NCBI RefSeq assembly: GCF_050436995.1
Contig: NC_134775.1
Coordinates: forward strand, 2,581,124-2,645,123
Direction of reading: 5' to 3'
From: Anticarsia gemmatalis
Taxonomy: Eukaryota > Arthropoda > Insecta > Lepidoptera > Erebidae
DNA: 64,000 bases
Positions 42,995-53,807 of this stretch are shown one piece after another; the stretch's first letter is position 1, and each line of letters begins with the position of its first letter. Position numbers and translations under genes: made by a program. The notes below the pieces were generated by a model that was given only the letters and a program-made list of their open reading frames with translations, was not told the origin of the DNA and searched no databases.

Positions 42995-43259
42995 TGTAGG
43001 GAGTTGTCACTGCTTACAAAGAGATGCTAGATGATGAGTGACGTGTGTCGATGATATAGATGTTGTAAAGATTGTGGTATAGGCAATGATAAACACAACC
43101 TTTCACGACGAGTGCTTTAATGTCACTAAGTAACACATACTATTACAATAAAAATAATGCTGACACGCTGCGCGGGTTTCGAAATATAAAAGTGCTGACC
43201 CGCAGCGCGATGCTAATTATGTATATAAAATAATATAAACCTGTACAGTTGACTGTACA
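42995..43259 (-). repeat. BEL 5' LTR
   Basis: Partner of 39583-39847. Roughly 2% divergence by eye gives an older insertion than the TRIM or the errantivirus-type element. Confidence 0.88.
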
Positions 43260-43264
43260 CCTAT

Positions 43265-43330
43265 TGTCCAAATTGTCCCAATGAACCACATTATTGTCTA
43301 AAATGTTTTAATGAAGAACATAAAAAAATG
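43265..43330 (+). pseudogene. piggyBac transposase, last codons
   Basis: Frame reads CPNCPNEPHYCLKCFNEEH then stop. It completes the zinc-binding cysteine-rich domain begun at about 39484, in frame once the BEL element and one CCTAT copy are discounted. Confidence 0.85.
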
Positions 43331-43670
43331 TAAAATTTTGTTTTGTTTCTAATACTCTCAGCGGTAAACGCCGATAATAATGTTATTATTTCGCCAAATA
43401 AAAAGCATTTGCAATTTCATAGTGTCGTATTTTATTTTTCCTATTTAATTTTCGTTCCAATCATGAAAATGGTGGGCCAAGCAGCACATAGTTTCTCTGG
43501 GGCCTTGTCAGTCAATTACCGTAAAGAAAAATGCGATAAACGTGCCAGACAGCTCCTTGGGTTGATTTGAAATATATGCATCTGCGTCAGTCCCCCGTGT
43601 CTGACATGGCCCTAACAGATACTAGGTGCGTCAGGTACCGGTGCCTGACGTGGCAGTTAACGTGTTAAAC
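43331..43670. other. piggyBac 3' subterminal region (probable)
   Basis: Repeats of a GTGTCTGAC/GCGTCAGG/GCCTGACG type lie between 43590 and 43655, including a hairpin CGTCAGG...CCTGACG at 43629-43650. TTAA occurs at about 43657 and 43665. Which TTAA is the true end is unclear. Confidence 0.5.
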
Positions 43671-43847
43671 ACGTGCATATCACGCGGCGGACCCCAAATA
43701 ACTACTTTCTGGGCAAATAAGTTATGCTTTTTTTTATTTCACTTAAAACAGAGTTCCAGCACTATATATAGATGTACATTATATGTTCCTATCGTCAAAG
43801 ATAATTAGTTATGAGTATAAACGATACTCAAATCTCAACACCATTCG

Positions 43848-44140
43848 GTGTCCAATTTCCAAATCTTACATCACAAATGCTTGTGGGATAAGCGTTGCGA
43901 TGCATACAAAAATAAAGAAATGCGCGCTTCGGCACTAGAACAACTTCGTGTAGGAATGAATATAGAAGAACTGACTCTCGATGAAGTTAAATCAAAAGTA
44001 TTCGAAATACGTACTACTTGGAACTCGACAAAATCGAAAAATCTACAAGATCTGGGGCTGGGGGGAGCGTTTATAAGCCAAAGGCAAAATGGTTTGATGA
44101 ATATGATTCGTTTGTAAAGCCGGTTTCTATGAGGAGAAAA
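43848..44140 (+). pseudogene. Harbinger MADF-domain protein fragment
   Basis: Frame reads HKCLWDKRCDAYKNKEMRAS, LEQLRVGMNIEELTLDEVKSK and IRTTWNS. A small frameshift leads to YKPKAKWFDEYDSFV. LW..(K/R)-x-Y, the K-x-I-x-x-L/IRT block and W-x-Y-D are MADF (Myb/SANT-like) features. In Harbinger elements this partner protein recruits the transposase. The start is missing. Confidence 0.72.
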
Positions 44141-44332
44141 ACCATAGTAAGTAAAATCACATTATTATTTATTTTAAACGAAAATTACATTTAAGCAAAA
44201 TTATAAAGCCACTTAAAGACAAACGCATACTACAACAAAAGAAGCTCGTGTCCGTTTCAATGTTGATTTTCGAAGTCGATTGTTAATGTATGCTATTTAA
44301 TTGCCAAGGAACTCTTCCTTCGTTATTAAACA

Positions 44333-44604
44333 CTAGCTGACCCGCGCAACTTCGCTTGCGTTACATTAGCGGTAAAAATTTTCCCCGTTTTTGTAACATT
44401 TTTCACTGGTACTCTGCTCCTATTGGTAGTAGCGTGATGATATATAGCCTATAACCTTCCTCAATAAATGGACTATCTAACACTGAAAGAATTTTTCAAA
44501 TCGGACCAGTAGTTCCTGAGATTAGCGCGTTCAAACAAACAAACAAACAAACAAACAAACAAACAAACTCTTCAGCTTTATAATATTAGTAAGTATAGTA
44601 TAGA
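44333..44604 (-). mobile_element. Helitron family A
   Basis: 272 bp between A (44332) and T (44605). Minus starts TCTATACTATACTTACTAA (slightly expanded tip) and ends CTAG. A (GTTT)7-like run is present. It sits between the Harbinger genes. Confidence 0.85.
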
Positions 44605-44618
44605 TAATTTTTAAAACT

Positions 44619-45330
44619 TCTCTTTTCTCTCTTGCTATTTCTGCTGAATGATTGCTACCTTGATTGCCAATACTCTGTAGGGCATGTATTTGGCTCCTCC
44701 ATGAACCAGGCTGAATATTTCCCTGTTCATCTTCCCTATCAACACAAGTAGCGGTGATGTATGAATTTGATTTCTTTCGTAGCCAATTATGAAGGGCACA
44801 ACAAGCACAAACGATTGCATCTACTGTTTCCAAGTTAGTTAGTATTGGCTTTTCTAATACCCGGAATCTACTAACTAAGATTCCAAATACATTTTCGATT
44901 ATCCGTCTTGCCCGAGATAACCTGTAGTTAAAAACTTTTTCTTCTGTACTGAGGTTTACACCTGGATACGGCTTCATTAAATAAGTCTTTAGTGGAAATG
45001 CCGCATCTCCTACGATGACTCCGTTGTCAGGTAATAAGTTATTTTCTCGGTCTTGGTATAAGTATAGAACAATTCTTAAAAACTCCTCCATCAGATGCGC
45101 TACCACACGCGCCGACATCTATGTACGAAAAACAGTAGTCGTGATCGGCAATAGCTAACAATACGACGCTGCTTGTTTTTTTTATAATTGAAGTATTAAC
45201 TTCCACTTTTAGGAGGAGCTTTAATTGTCACATGTTTTCCGCCTATAGAACCATAACATAAGGGGAAATTCCATCGTGTTTTAAATCCCCTTTCGATGTT
45301 TTTCCATTCTTCTGCGTTTGGTACCTGTAA
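44619..45330 (-). pseudogene. Harbinger DDE transposase
   Basis: From a splice-acceptor-like TTTTTTACAG (about 45340) minus reads VPNAEEWKNIERGFKTRWNFP, CYGSIGGKHVTIKAPP, then GDAAFPLKTYLMKPYPG, NYRLSRARRIIENVFGIL and CACCALHNWLR. This is DDE_Tnp_4. The first catalytic Asp of the usual GAIDGKH block is Gly here (GSIGGKH); the second D (GDAAF) and the E (RRIIENVFG) remain. A frameshift near 45115 separates the blocks. Not functional. Confidence 0.85.
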
Positions 45331-45362
45331 AAAAAGGGTAGTAATTAAAGCGGCCTATTTAA

Positions 45363-45654
45363 TACCATTACTGTCCCACTGCTGGGCAAGGGTCTCCTCC
45401 CGTAATGAGGGAGGGGTTAGGCCTTGAGTCCACCACGCTGGCCAAGTGCGGGTTGGGGACTTTGCATACCCTAAATAAATGTATTAAACAAATTTTAGGC
45501 ATGCAAGGTTTCCTCACGATGTTTTCCTTCACCGTTGGAGCATGTGATAATTATGTCTAATACACACATAACTTCGAAAAGTCATTGGTGTGTTGCCTCG
45601 GATTTGAACCTGCGACCACTAGCGTGGGAGGTGCCAACTTAAACCACTCGGCAA
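45363..45654 (-). mobile_element. tRNA-derived SINE, copy 2
   Basis: Reverse of 19834-20144: CTGTCCCACTGCTGGGCAAG (tail) to the B-box complement GGATTTGAACCTGCGACC and ACCACTCGGC (head). No clear duplication was found; the head may be truncated. Confidence 0.83.
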
Positions 45655-46077
45655 AGAACAATGGCAAGTTTTTACCTAAGTGTTATATGAAGCGTCTACA
45701 AATGGGACACGTGCAAAAGTTAGTAATTAATTTAGCCCTTTTTTATGATGAAATTAACTTTTTCGGTAAAAGCCTAGCTTAAATTATTTACAAAATAAAC
45801 TTTTACTTGAATACGTCCACATCCAGTGGACATAATCTTTTAGTCAGTATTACCACTTACAAAATGTTTAAAAATTATTATTTTGTTTTTAAATATCAAA
45901 AAACGATTATTAAGTGAACGTTAAAAACAAATCACATAGGTTTTGCTAAAAAAAAATAACAAATATAATTGATAGGTGTTTTAGTTACATATTTTATTAT
46001 TAATGTTGTGATTAATACTCAGGTATTATTAGATGAAAGTGTAATGGCAGCACTAAAAAAAAAATTTATTTCCTTCC
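45655..46077. other. Unassigned AT-rich stretch
   Basis: No gene. The first ~20 bases (AAAGAACAATGGCAAG) match a string also present at 51664-51681 and reversed at 46983-47000, so a shared repeat family is likely. Confidence 0.4.
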
Positions 46078-46085
46078 GTTGTTTA

Positions 46086-46466
46086 GAGTGATGTTGATAA
46101 TCAATTATTTTCACAATCGATTGATCGATTATGACAAATATATAATATGAAAAGAATAATCCATTTATAATAGCTTATTATTTTAAGCAATTTTATTAGC
46201 ATATTTGATTTGTTTGCAATAATAATATGTACTTAAATATATAAAATAAAACCTCAAATAGCATTACAGTAATCACTGACGTTATCATTACAGCATCCAC
46301 AAAAACTTCCTTAATCAAAAATATTTTTAATAGTAAGTCGCAATATAACAGTAGTTTTTTTGGTTTTTAATCTTAATAATATCGTATATTATATATATCT
46401 ATAATCGATTATGACTTCAATTATTTCAATAATCGATTAATTGATGATTGATTATCAGCATCACTA
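46086..46466. mobile_element. hAT-like MITE
   Basis: 381 bp with termini (G/T)AGTGATG(T/C)TGATAATC and 8-bp GTTGTTTA at both flanks (46078-46085 and 46467-46474). The interior repeats ATCGATTA/TAATCGAT. No ORF. TAGTGATG ends plus 8 bp fit hAT. Confidence 0.8.
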
Positions 46467-46577
46467 GTTGTTTACTTTGTTGTGAACTTGTTAGTTAGCT
46501 TTGCTTGCTACTGGTGTTACGATTGCTTTCTTGGTTTATCTTCAGTTTTGACTTGCATTGCCCCCGGACTCAATTCT
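46467..46577. other. Short unassigned spacer left of the palindrome
   Basis: Unique sequence between the MITE and the outer edge of the left arm; no feature seen. Confidence 0.4.
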
Positions 46578-47096
46578 CTGCCCCTCACGACTACTTGTGC
46601 TTTCTCATGGACTATCGACGTTCTACGCTGTAAACGACCAATAACTTTTTGCTAACCGGACTTTGATTGTGGCTCACTATTTTGAAATTGATATTGTTGT
46701 GTGAAGATGGAAAGACGTAATAGGCTTACACGCATCTTGCATTGTCTTTGCTCTCACGTAATCTAAATCTGTTTTTTAGACATAAATAATGTAGAACAGC
46801 AATTTACATAAGTTTTTTCATGATATAACCTCAAAATATAAAATTGATCATATTTTTTTCTTGTGGCCCTCTCAAACCAAAAATCTTAATGATTCTGTTT
46901 AAGTTAAAGAAACTCTATAGTTTTAACATTTTTTCATTCATAGACGCTCCAAAACGATGTCAGGTAAAACTTTGTATGGAGACTTGCCATTGTTCTTTCA
47001 TCTAAATCTATTCAGTAGTTTTTATGTGAAAGAGTAACAAACATCCAATGACAGAAACAGATCCTTTTCGTAAAATCCTTTACCTATCTTACTAAT

Positions 47097-47302
47097 ATTA
47101 TAAATGCGAAAGTTTGTAAGGATGGATGGATGTATGGATGGATGGATGTTTGTTACTTTTTCACGTAATAACTACTTAATGGATTTAGATGAAATTTTGT
47201 AGGTAAATAGCTGGAAACCCAGAATGAGACATAGGATACTATTTATCTCAAAATTCCCACGGGATCGGGACTTACGCGGGTAAAACCGCGGGGCGCATCT
47301 AG
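47097..47302 (+). mobile_element. Helitron family B (left arm)
   Basis: 206 bp, TCTTACTAATATTATAAAT...GGGCGCATCTAG, between A and T. It contains a GGATGGATG run. Short non-coding Helitron; mirror copy at 51359-51564. Confidence 0.82.
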
Positions 47303-47320
47303 TTTAAAATAAATACCTAC

Positions 47321-48434
47321 TTGCTAAAAATCTCATTGCCGATGATACACGTTGACTAAAAACCTGTGCAGCTAACTTCACCTTCATTTTTTAAATTTTT
47401 TGTTTTTCTATATGACTTTCTGTCAATTTATAAACGAGGCAAATTTCATCGTCACCAACATCAATGGCCAGCAACAATTTGAGATGTTCCCATTTTGCCA
47501 AGTTCTCTGGTCCGTTATGCATAAACTTTGCGTCTTTGGTCAATAAATTGTTTCTAACGCCTTTGAGCAAATGAGGCGTATCAAATAAAGGAAATATTTT
47601 TATGTTGTTCACCTCAAAAAACATTGCTTGCTCAAATTGATTCCCGTCACTAATATATTTATTTCTGGTCTCCTCTCTTAATTGATTGATGACGGCGACA
47701 TTGGTGGGGCATTGGTCGCAAATTGTCGCGATGACTTTAAGTCCTGTACTGTTTACTTCTTCTATTATCTTCATAAGTAGCGACTTTAAAATTTCTCGTT
47801 TAGCCCCACTCTTACTAAAAGTAAAACAAATAGGCTGCTTTGTCTTACTTTTAATCCCTTTAATCATAAAGACTAAGGCATGATCAGCAACGTCATAAGT
47901 TTTATTTGTGCCGTCATCTTAGAAACCTATTATTTCATTTAAAGATGTATTAAAAACTAGACCAGGCGCTAATGATATTTCATCAAATAATAAATTCATT
48001 TTTGTCTTCAGGCATGCGATGCACATGTTTTTTCAAATTGTCTAATATTTCTTTATTAACGCCTGGTCTGACAGTGAATGCACCAAGAATCTTTTGCAAA
48101 CAACGTTTTGATGGTAGAACAAACATGTTCTTTAAAAGTTTGTATGCTTTCGGATTTTGTTTTAATATAGATAAGGCCATTATTTTTTCATTTGTTGTGT
48201 AACGTCTGCCTCTTGGTCTATTTTTACATTTTTACTGTAATTTTATGAAAGTTTGTGCTGCATCAGGTAATTTTTCTACAACTGTCAGAAATGATTTTGT
48301 CATAGATAATTTTCTCGCAGCACGTATCTTCTTAGACTGCGTTCTATATTTGTTGCGCGCTTTGTTAAGTTGCTCCTGAAGCTTTGTAATGGCATTAAAT
48401 GAAACTCTTTCCTCTGAATGGTATTTCTTGTCAG
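47321..48434 (-). pseudogene. P-element-type transposase exon (left arm)
   Basis: Mirror image of 50227-51340 with the same stops and frameshift; see that entry for domains. ORFs of 158, 65 and 76 codons in this segment are identical in both arms, on both strands. Confidence 0.85.
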
Positions 48435-48555
48435 CTGAAATGAATAATAATTGTATATTAGTCCTATCCTGAAGATTTATTAGATATTCCGAAGTATTTA
48501 GAAAACTCCTATTTCATGTCATACACAAGTGTTTTCTTAGCTATAGGATTTCTCA

Positions 48556-48638
48556 TCTATACTAATATTATAAAGCTGAAGAGTTTGTTTGTTTGATTGT
48601 TTGTTTGTTTGTTTGTTTGTTTGAACGCGCTAATCTCG
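48556..48638 (+). mobile_element. Helitron family A, 5' end
   Basis: Starts TCTATACTAATATTATAAAG after A (48555), runs through the GTTT repeat to GCTAATCTC, where element E is inserted. The continuation GGACTACTGGTCCGATTTG is found at 52280-52306, far side of the palindrome. A mirror copy of the 5' end lies at 50023-50105. Confidence 0.82.
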
Positions 48639-50226
48639 CCCAACTAGCACACAAGCACTATAACAAGCTGCACAATGGCCGGTTAAAGGATTTTTATAAC
48701 GCCTTAGGCTCCTTAGTAAGAAGTATAGTGGTTCTATAAGCGGCTACAGATCTCTTGTAGCGTCAAATAGGCCCATACTGTCCAGCTTATAGCTCTACAT
48801 TGGATCTACAGTGGTCGTAAATAGTAATTATAATAGAACGTAGTATAGTAGTAATACAGGAGCGCTAAAATAAGATGAAGGTGGTATAATCGCGCTACAA
48901 GAGCTTTTTCGCAGCTTCGTGGCGCTTACCAGCTGTTGTACAGAGGTGGTTAGCGCCACGAGCGTTCGAAAAATGAAAATTTTAATATTCAACGACTGAC
49001 CCCTAAAAGTACGAGTAAAATGCTAGTGTGCGACCAAAACAATTATATTGAAGCACTCCTATGCCACAACTGCAGAACCTTGAGGTCTACAACAGCAAAC
49101 ACTAGAGCCTTTGTACAGCTTAAGCCGCTAGAGCAGATGTAACCAACTCTGAGAGGTGCTTGATCGAGACGCCATTACAGCATTTGGTAAACATATTTTT
49201 TGAGGTTATTACGATCTTTTGAAGATCATATAAATCTATAGCCTGGTAACGTTAACATAATTAAAATCATTTTTTATTACCTATAACCCTAATTAAACTA
49301 TCTGTAACACTCAAAGTCTTATTTATGTTCAAAATACAATTTTCAAATCCACATATCTATATAATTTTTGCATTTAAAACTGAATATTTTGAGGGCGCAT
49401 GAAAATATTGACGATAATATACATATATATTGACAGCAAACTGGAACTCGCACTTTCATATCACGTACACAAAGAAATAAAAGCGATAGACTACTTGTTA
49501 TTTTCATAATCCAATCCGTAAAAATAAAATGTCTCCTCATTTATCACTGATGATTCATTTTAATACAATATATTTAGTTTACACCACAATAAACCGACCA
49601 TATTACTAATTTAGAGCGTTAGCATTTATAACCGTTACACAGTAGCGCTAAAATAAGGTAAAGGTGGTATAATCGCGCTGCAAGAGCTTTTTCGAACGCT
49701 CGTGGCGCTAACCACCTCTGTACAACAGCTGGTAAGCGCCACGAAGCTGCGAAAAAGCTCTTGTAGCGCGATTATACCACCTTCATCTTATTTTAGCGCT
49801 CCTGTATTACTACTATACTACGTACTATTATAATTACTATTTACGACCACTGTAGATCCAATGTCAAGCTATAAGCTGGACAGTATGGGCCTATTTGACG
49901 CTACAAGAGATCTGTAGCCGCTTATAGAACCACTATACTTCTTACTAAGGAGCCTAAGGCGTTATAAAAATCCTTTAACCGGCCATTGTGCAGCTTGTTA
50001 TAGCGCTTGTGTGCTAGTTGGGCGAGATTAGCGCGTTCAAACAAACAAACAAACAAACAAACAATCAAACAAACAAACTCTTCAGCTTTATAATATTAGT
50101 ATAGATGAGAAATCCTATAGCTAAGAAAACACTTGTGTATGACATGAAATAGGAGTTTTCTAAATACTTCGGAATATCTAATAAATCTTCAGGATAGGAC
50201 TAATATACAATTATTATTCATTTCAG

Positions 50227-51340
50227 CTGACAAGAAATACCATTCAGAGGAAAGAGTTTCATTTAATGCCATTACAAAGCTTCAGGAGCAACTTAACAAA
50301 GCGCGCAACAAATATAGAACGCAGTCTAAGAAGATACGTGCTGCGAGAAAATTATCTATGACAAAATCATTTCTGACAGTTGTAGAAAAATTACCTGATG
50401 CAGCACAAACTTTCATAAAATTACAGTAAAAATGTAAAAATAGACCAAGAGGCAGACGTTACACAACAAATGAAAAAATAATGGCCTTATCTATATTAAA
50501 ACAAAATCCGAAAGCATACAAACTTTTAAAGAACATGTTTGTTCTACCATCAAAACGTTGTTTGCAAAAGATTCTTGGTGCATTCACTGTCAGACCAGGC
50601 GTTAATAAAGAAATATTAGACAATTTGAAAAAACATGTGCATCGCATGCCTGAAGACAAAAATGAATTTATTATTTGATGAAATATCATTAGCGCCTGGT
50701 CTAGTTTTTAATACATCTTTAAATGAAATAATAGGTTTCTAAGATGACGGCACAAATAAAACTTATGACGTTGCTGATCATGCCTTAGTCTTTATGATTA
50801 AAGGGATTAAAAGTAAGACAAAGCAGCCTATTTGTTTTACTTTTAGTAAGAGTGGGGCTAAACGAGAAATTTTAAAGTCGCTACTTATGAAGATAATAGA
50901 AGAAGTAAACAGTACAGGACTTAAAGTCATCGCGACAATTTGCGACCAATGCCCCACCAATGTCGCCGTCATCAATCAATTAAGAGAGGAGACCAGAAAT
51001 AAATATATTAGTGACGGGAATCAATTTGAGCAAGCAATGTTTTTTGAGGTGAACAACATAAAAATATTTCCTTTATTTGATACGCCTCATTTGCTCAAAG
51101 GCGTCAGAAACAATTTATTGACCAAAGACGCAAAGTTTATGCATAACGGACCAGAGAACTTGGCAAAATGGGAACATCTCAAATTGTTGCTGGCCATTGA
51201 TGTTGGTGACGATGAAATTTGCCTCGTTTATAAATTGACAGAAAGTCATATAGAAAAACAAAAAATTTAAAAAATGAAGGTGAAGTTAGCTGCACAGGTT
51301 TTTAGTCAACGTGTATCATCGGCAATGAGATTTTTAGCAA
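50227..51340 (+). pseudogene. P-element-type transposase exon (right arm)
   Basis: An acceptor ATTCATTTCAG precedes 50227 and a donor GTAGGT starts at 51341. The exon encodes a leucine-rich stretch (SFNAITKLQEQLNKARNKYR), the LSILKQNPKAYKLLKNMFVLP block, then FDEISLAPG and IATICDQCPTNVAVI (two RNase H-like catalytic Asp blocks), and IFPLFDTPHLLKGVRNNLL. Breaks: TAA near 50427, a frameshift near 50675, TAA near 50740 and TAA at 51268. The THAP exon is absent. Family by motif order: P/THAP9-like. Confidence 0.87.
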
Positions 51341-51358
51341 GTAGGTATTTATTTTAAA

Positions 51359-51564
51359 CTAGATGCGCCCCGCGGTTTTACCCGCGTAAGTCCCGATCCC
51401 GTGGGAATTTTGAGATAAATAGTATCCTATGTCTCATTCTGGGTTTCCAGCTATTTACCTACAAAATTTCATCTAAATCCATTAAGTAGTTATTACGTGA
51501 AAAAGTAACAAACATCCATCCATCCATACATCCATCCATCCTTACAAACTTTCGCATTTATAAT
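51359..51564 (-). mobile_element. Helitron family B (right arm)
   Basis: Mirror of 47097-47302 and follows the P exon donor site by about 15 bp, so it lies in the former intron. Confidence 0.8.
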
Positions 51565-52306
51565 ATTAGTAAGATAGGTAAAGGATTTTACGAAAAGGAT
51601 CTGTTTCTGTCATTGGATGTTTGTTACTCTTTCACATAAAAACTACTGAATAGATTTAGATGAAAGAACAATGGCAAGTCTCCATACAAAGTTTTACCTG
51701 ACATCGTTTTGGAGCGTCTATGAATGAAAAAATGTTAAAACTATAGAGTTTCTTTAACTTAAACAGAATCATTAAGATTTTTGGTTTGAGAGGGCCACAA
51801 GAAAAAAATATGATCAATTTTATATTTTGAGGTTATATCATGAAAAAACTTATGTAAATTGCTGTTCTACATTATTTATGTCTAAAAAACAGATTTAGAT
51901 TACGTGAGAGCAAAGACAATGCAAGATGCGTGTAAGCCTATTACGTCTTTCCATCTTCACACAACAATATCAATTTCAAAATAGTGAGCCACAATCAAAG
52001 TCCGGTTAGCAAAAAGTTATTGGTCGTTTACAGCGTAGAACGTCGATAGTCCATGAGAAAGCACAAGTAGTCGTGAGGGGCAGCATGCAATTACATGCTC
52101 ATATATCACTATAAGTCATTAGTTTCCTACTAAACGGCTACTGTCCCGCCTAGCTGTTAAAGGGTTTTTTAAATAGCTAGTATACAACTTATAGAGAATT
52201 GTACAGCATTTGAACGACTCTTATGCAACTATCAGGCTGTATTACGACTGTATAAGCAGCTTGTGTGCTAGTTGGGCGGGGACTACTGGTCCGATTTGAA
52301 AAATTG

Positions 52307-52424
52307 CGGCCCCTTGGGTTCGCTAAGGGAGGATGCGCTGACCTTGCGCTAGTCGCCAGTGACCAGTCCAGTTGCGACGCATTGAGGCGCCGGGGGAATC
52401 AAACTCGCACCTAAGAGGCCGCAC
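52307..52424. other. GC-rich spacer
   Basis: A GC-rich segment (GCGGCCCCTTGGG..., GGCGCCGGGGGAATC) joins the Helitron remnant to the fold-back repeat. A B-box-like GGGGAATCAAACTCG is present but no A-box partner was found. Function unknown. Confidence 0.35.
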
Positions 52425-53807
52425 CCTCGATTGTGTGCAACTATCAAACCATCGTCTAGGTAAGAGGTCACCTAGAGTGTTGCCGTTGGGTTGTTATGTC
52501 CGACTCATCGGCATGTGGAACAATATTTTGTGCTTCGGGCACCATTTGTGATGAGGGCCCTTGTTATGAGGACACATGTTGCGGTTTAGAAGGTATGCCC
52601 GCCCTTCTATCGGAATTTGCACATAGTCCTGCACTCCACCCTGGGTGCTGGTGTATGCATAATGCGCATACGAACCACTCCTATGGTCGTGAGCCGGGGC
52701 GATCACATAACGATTCCGATAAGTGTGTTACAGTAGGGAATTACATACAAATAATACTGATGAGCTCGAGTTGATACGGTGACGACCCGTTTCCGAGTTG
52801 ATACGTGTGCTTACGACCTTAAATCAACTTCAGAGTGGTCGTTTGCTTTAGATAGTTAATTCTAGCAAAATCAATCATTATTTTATGTTTCACAGCACTT
52901 TCAGAAATTAATTAATGTTTGAACATTATGAATCTTCAAACCTGTATAACTCGGTTCAAAGCGATCCTACCGGTTTCGTGCCATACTAACTATTGCTTCA
53001 AATGGCTAGCTCTATCGATACATGCCACTTTTTTTTGTTGGCCGGCACTTTGAAAAAAGGCCCAAAAATGTATGGAGCGTGGATGATCTCCTTTAGCATT
53101 ATATCTAAGTGATTCTTTAAATTATAAAGGAGATCATCCAGGCTCCATACATTTTTGGGCCTTTTTCAAAGTGCCGGCCAACAAAAACAAGTGGCATATA
53201 TCGATAGAGCTAGCTATTTGGAGCAATAGTTAGTATGGCACCAAACCGGTAGGATCGCTTTGAACCGAGTTATACAGGTTTGAAGATTCATAATATTCAA
53301 ACATTTATTCATTTCTAAAAGTGCTGTGAAACATAAAATAATGATTGATTTTGCTAGAATTAACTATCTAAAGCAATTTTGATTGTGAAGCGACCACTCT
53401 GAAGTTGATTTAAGGTCGTAAGCACACGTATCAACTCAGAAACGGGTCGTCACCGTATCAACTCGAGCTCATCAGTATTATTTGTATGTAATTCCCTACT
53501 GTAACACACTTATCGGAATCATTATGTGATCGCCCCGGCTCACGACGATGGGAGTGGTGCGTATGCGCATTATGCATACACCAGCACCCAGGGTGGAGTG
53601 CGGGGCTATGTGCAAATTCCGATGGAAGGGCGGGCATACCCTCTAAACCGCAACATGTGTCCTCATAACAAGGGCCCTCATCGCAAATCGTGCCCGAAGC
53701 ACAAAATATTGTTCCACATGCCGATGAGTCGGACATAACAACCCAACGGCAACACTCTAGGTGACCTCTTACCTAGACGATGGTTTGTTAGTTGCACACA
53801 ATCGAGG
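52425..53807. repeat. Fold-back repeat, ~690-bp arms
   Basis: The arms 52425-53100 and about 53128-53807 are reverse complements around a ~27-nt centre. They differ by several substitutions and indels (for example a 14-nt block, TTCACAATCAAAAT-like, present only on the right). Both arms contain a 92-codon frame (52496-52774 plus; 53458-53736 minus) that I do not regard as a gene. Structure resembles foldback transposons. Confidence 0.9.

Larger units (their letters stand above)
39583..43259 (-). mobile_element. Deleted BEL/Pao element with 52-bp satellite
   Basis: Two 265-bp LTRs (39583-39847 and 42995-43259) differ at about five positions by eye. The target duplication CCTAT is exact (39578-39582 and 43260-43264). 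On minus, the order is 5' LTR, PBS, a 52-bp tandem array, gag remnants and an env-like C-terminus. Protease, RT and integrase are gone. Inserts: a Helitron (40385-40656) and a retroposon (42140-42594). Confidence 0.88.
34939..43330 (+). mobile_element. piggyBac element split by pogo and BEL inserts
   Basis: Transposase coding lies in three blocks (34939-36182, 39145-39582, 43265-43330), with a pogo element and a deleted BEL element between them. Block order and frame continuity across the BEL insertion are clear. The 3' subterminal region probably reaches 43660, where TTAA occurs twice. The 5' end was not identified. Confidence 0.82.
43680..45340. mobile_element. PIF/Harbinger element remnant, two genes
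   Basis: A MADF-domain frame on plus and a DDE transposase frame on minus converge, the normal arrangement of a two-gene Harbinger element. A family-A Helitron lies between them. The outer termini were not identified; a SINE follows on the right. Confidence 0.75.
46578..52083. repeat. 5.5-kb palindrome, 2.4-kb arms
   Basis: 46578-48973 and 49688-52083 are reverse complements (axis 49330.5) around a 714-bp spacer. Each arm holds, from outside in, a P-type transposase exon with a family-B Helitron beside it, a family-A Helitron 5' end and the first 335 bp of element E. The P and Helitron portions look identical; the E portions differ at about four sites. The spacer continues element E in minus orientation. 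Confidence 0.93.
48639..52278. mobile_element. Element E copy 2, rearranged
   Basis: The left terminus CCCAACTAGCACACAAG is at 48639 and the right terminus CTTGTGTGCTAGTTGGG ends at 52278, both within one family-A Helitron. Between them lie the left 335 bp of E, an inverted partial E copy (about 49050-50022, the complement of copy 1 up to its satellite), an inverted Helitron tip, the P fragment, and the right 195 bp of E (52084-52278). Confidence 0.7.

Noticed and set aside
52496..52774. 92-aa Cys/His-containing frame as a gene
   Set aside because: It lies in a fold-back repeat arm, recurs inverted, and shows no recognised domain or start context.
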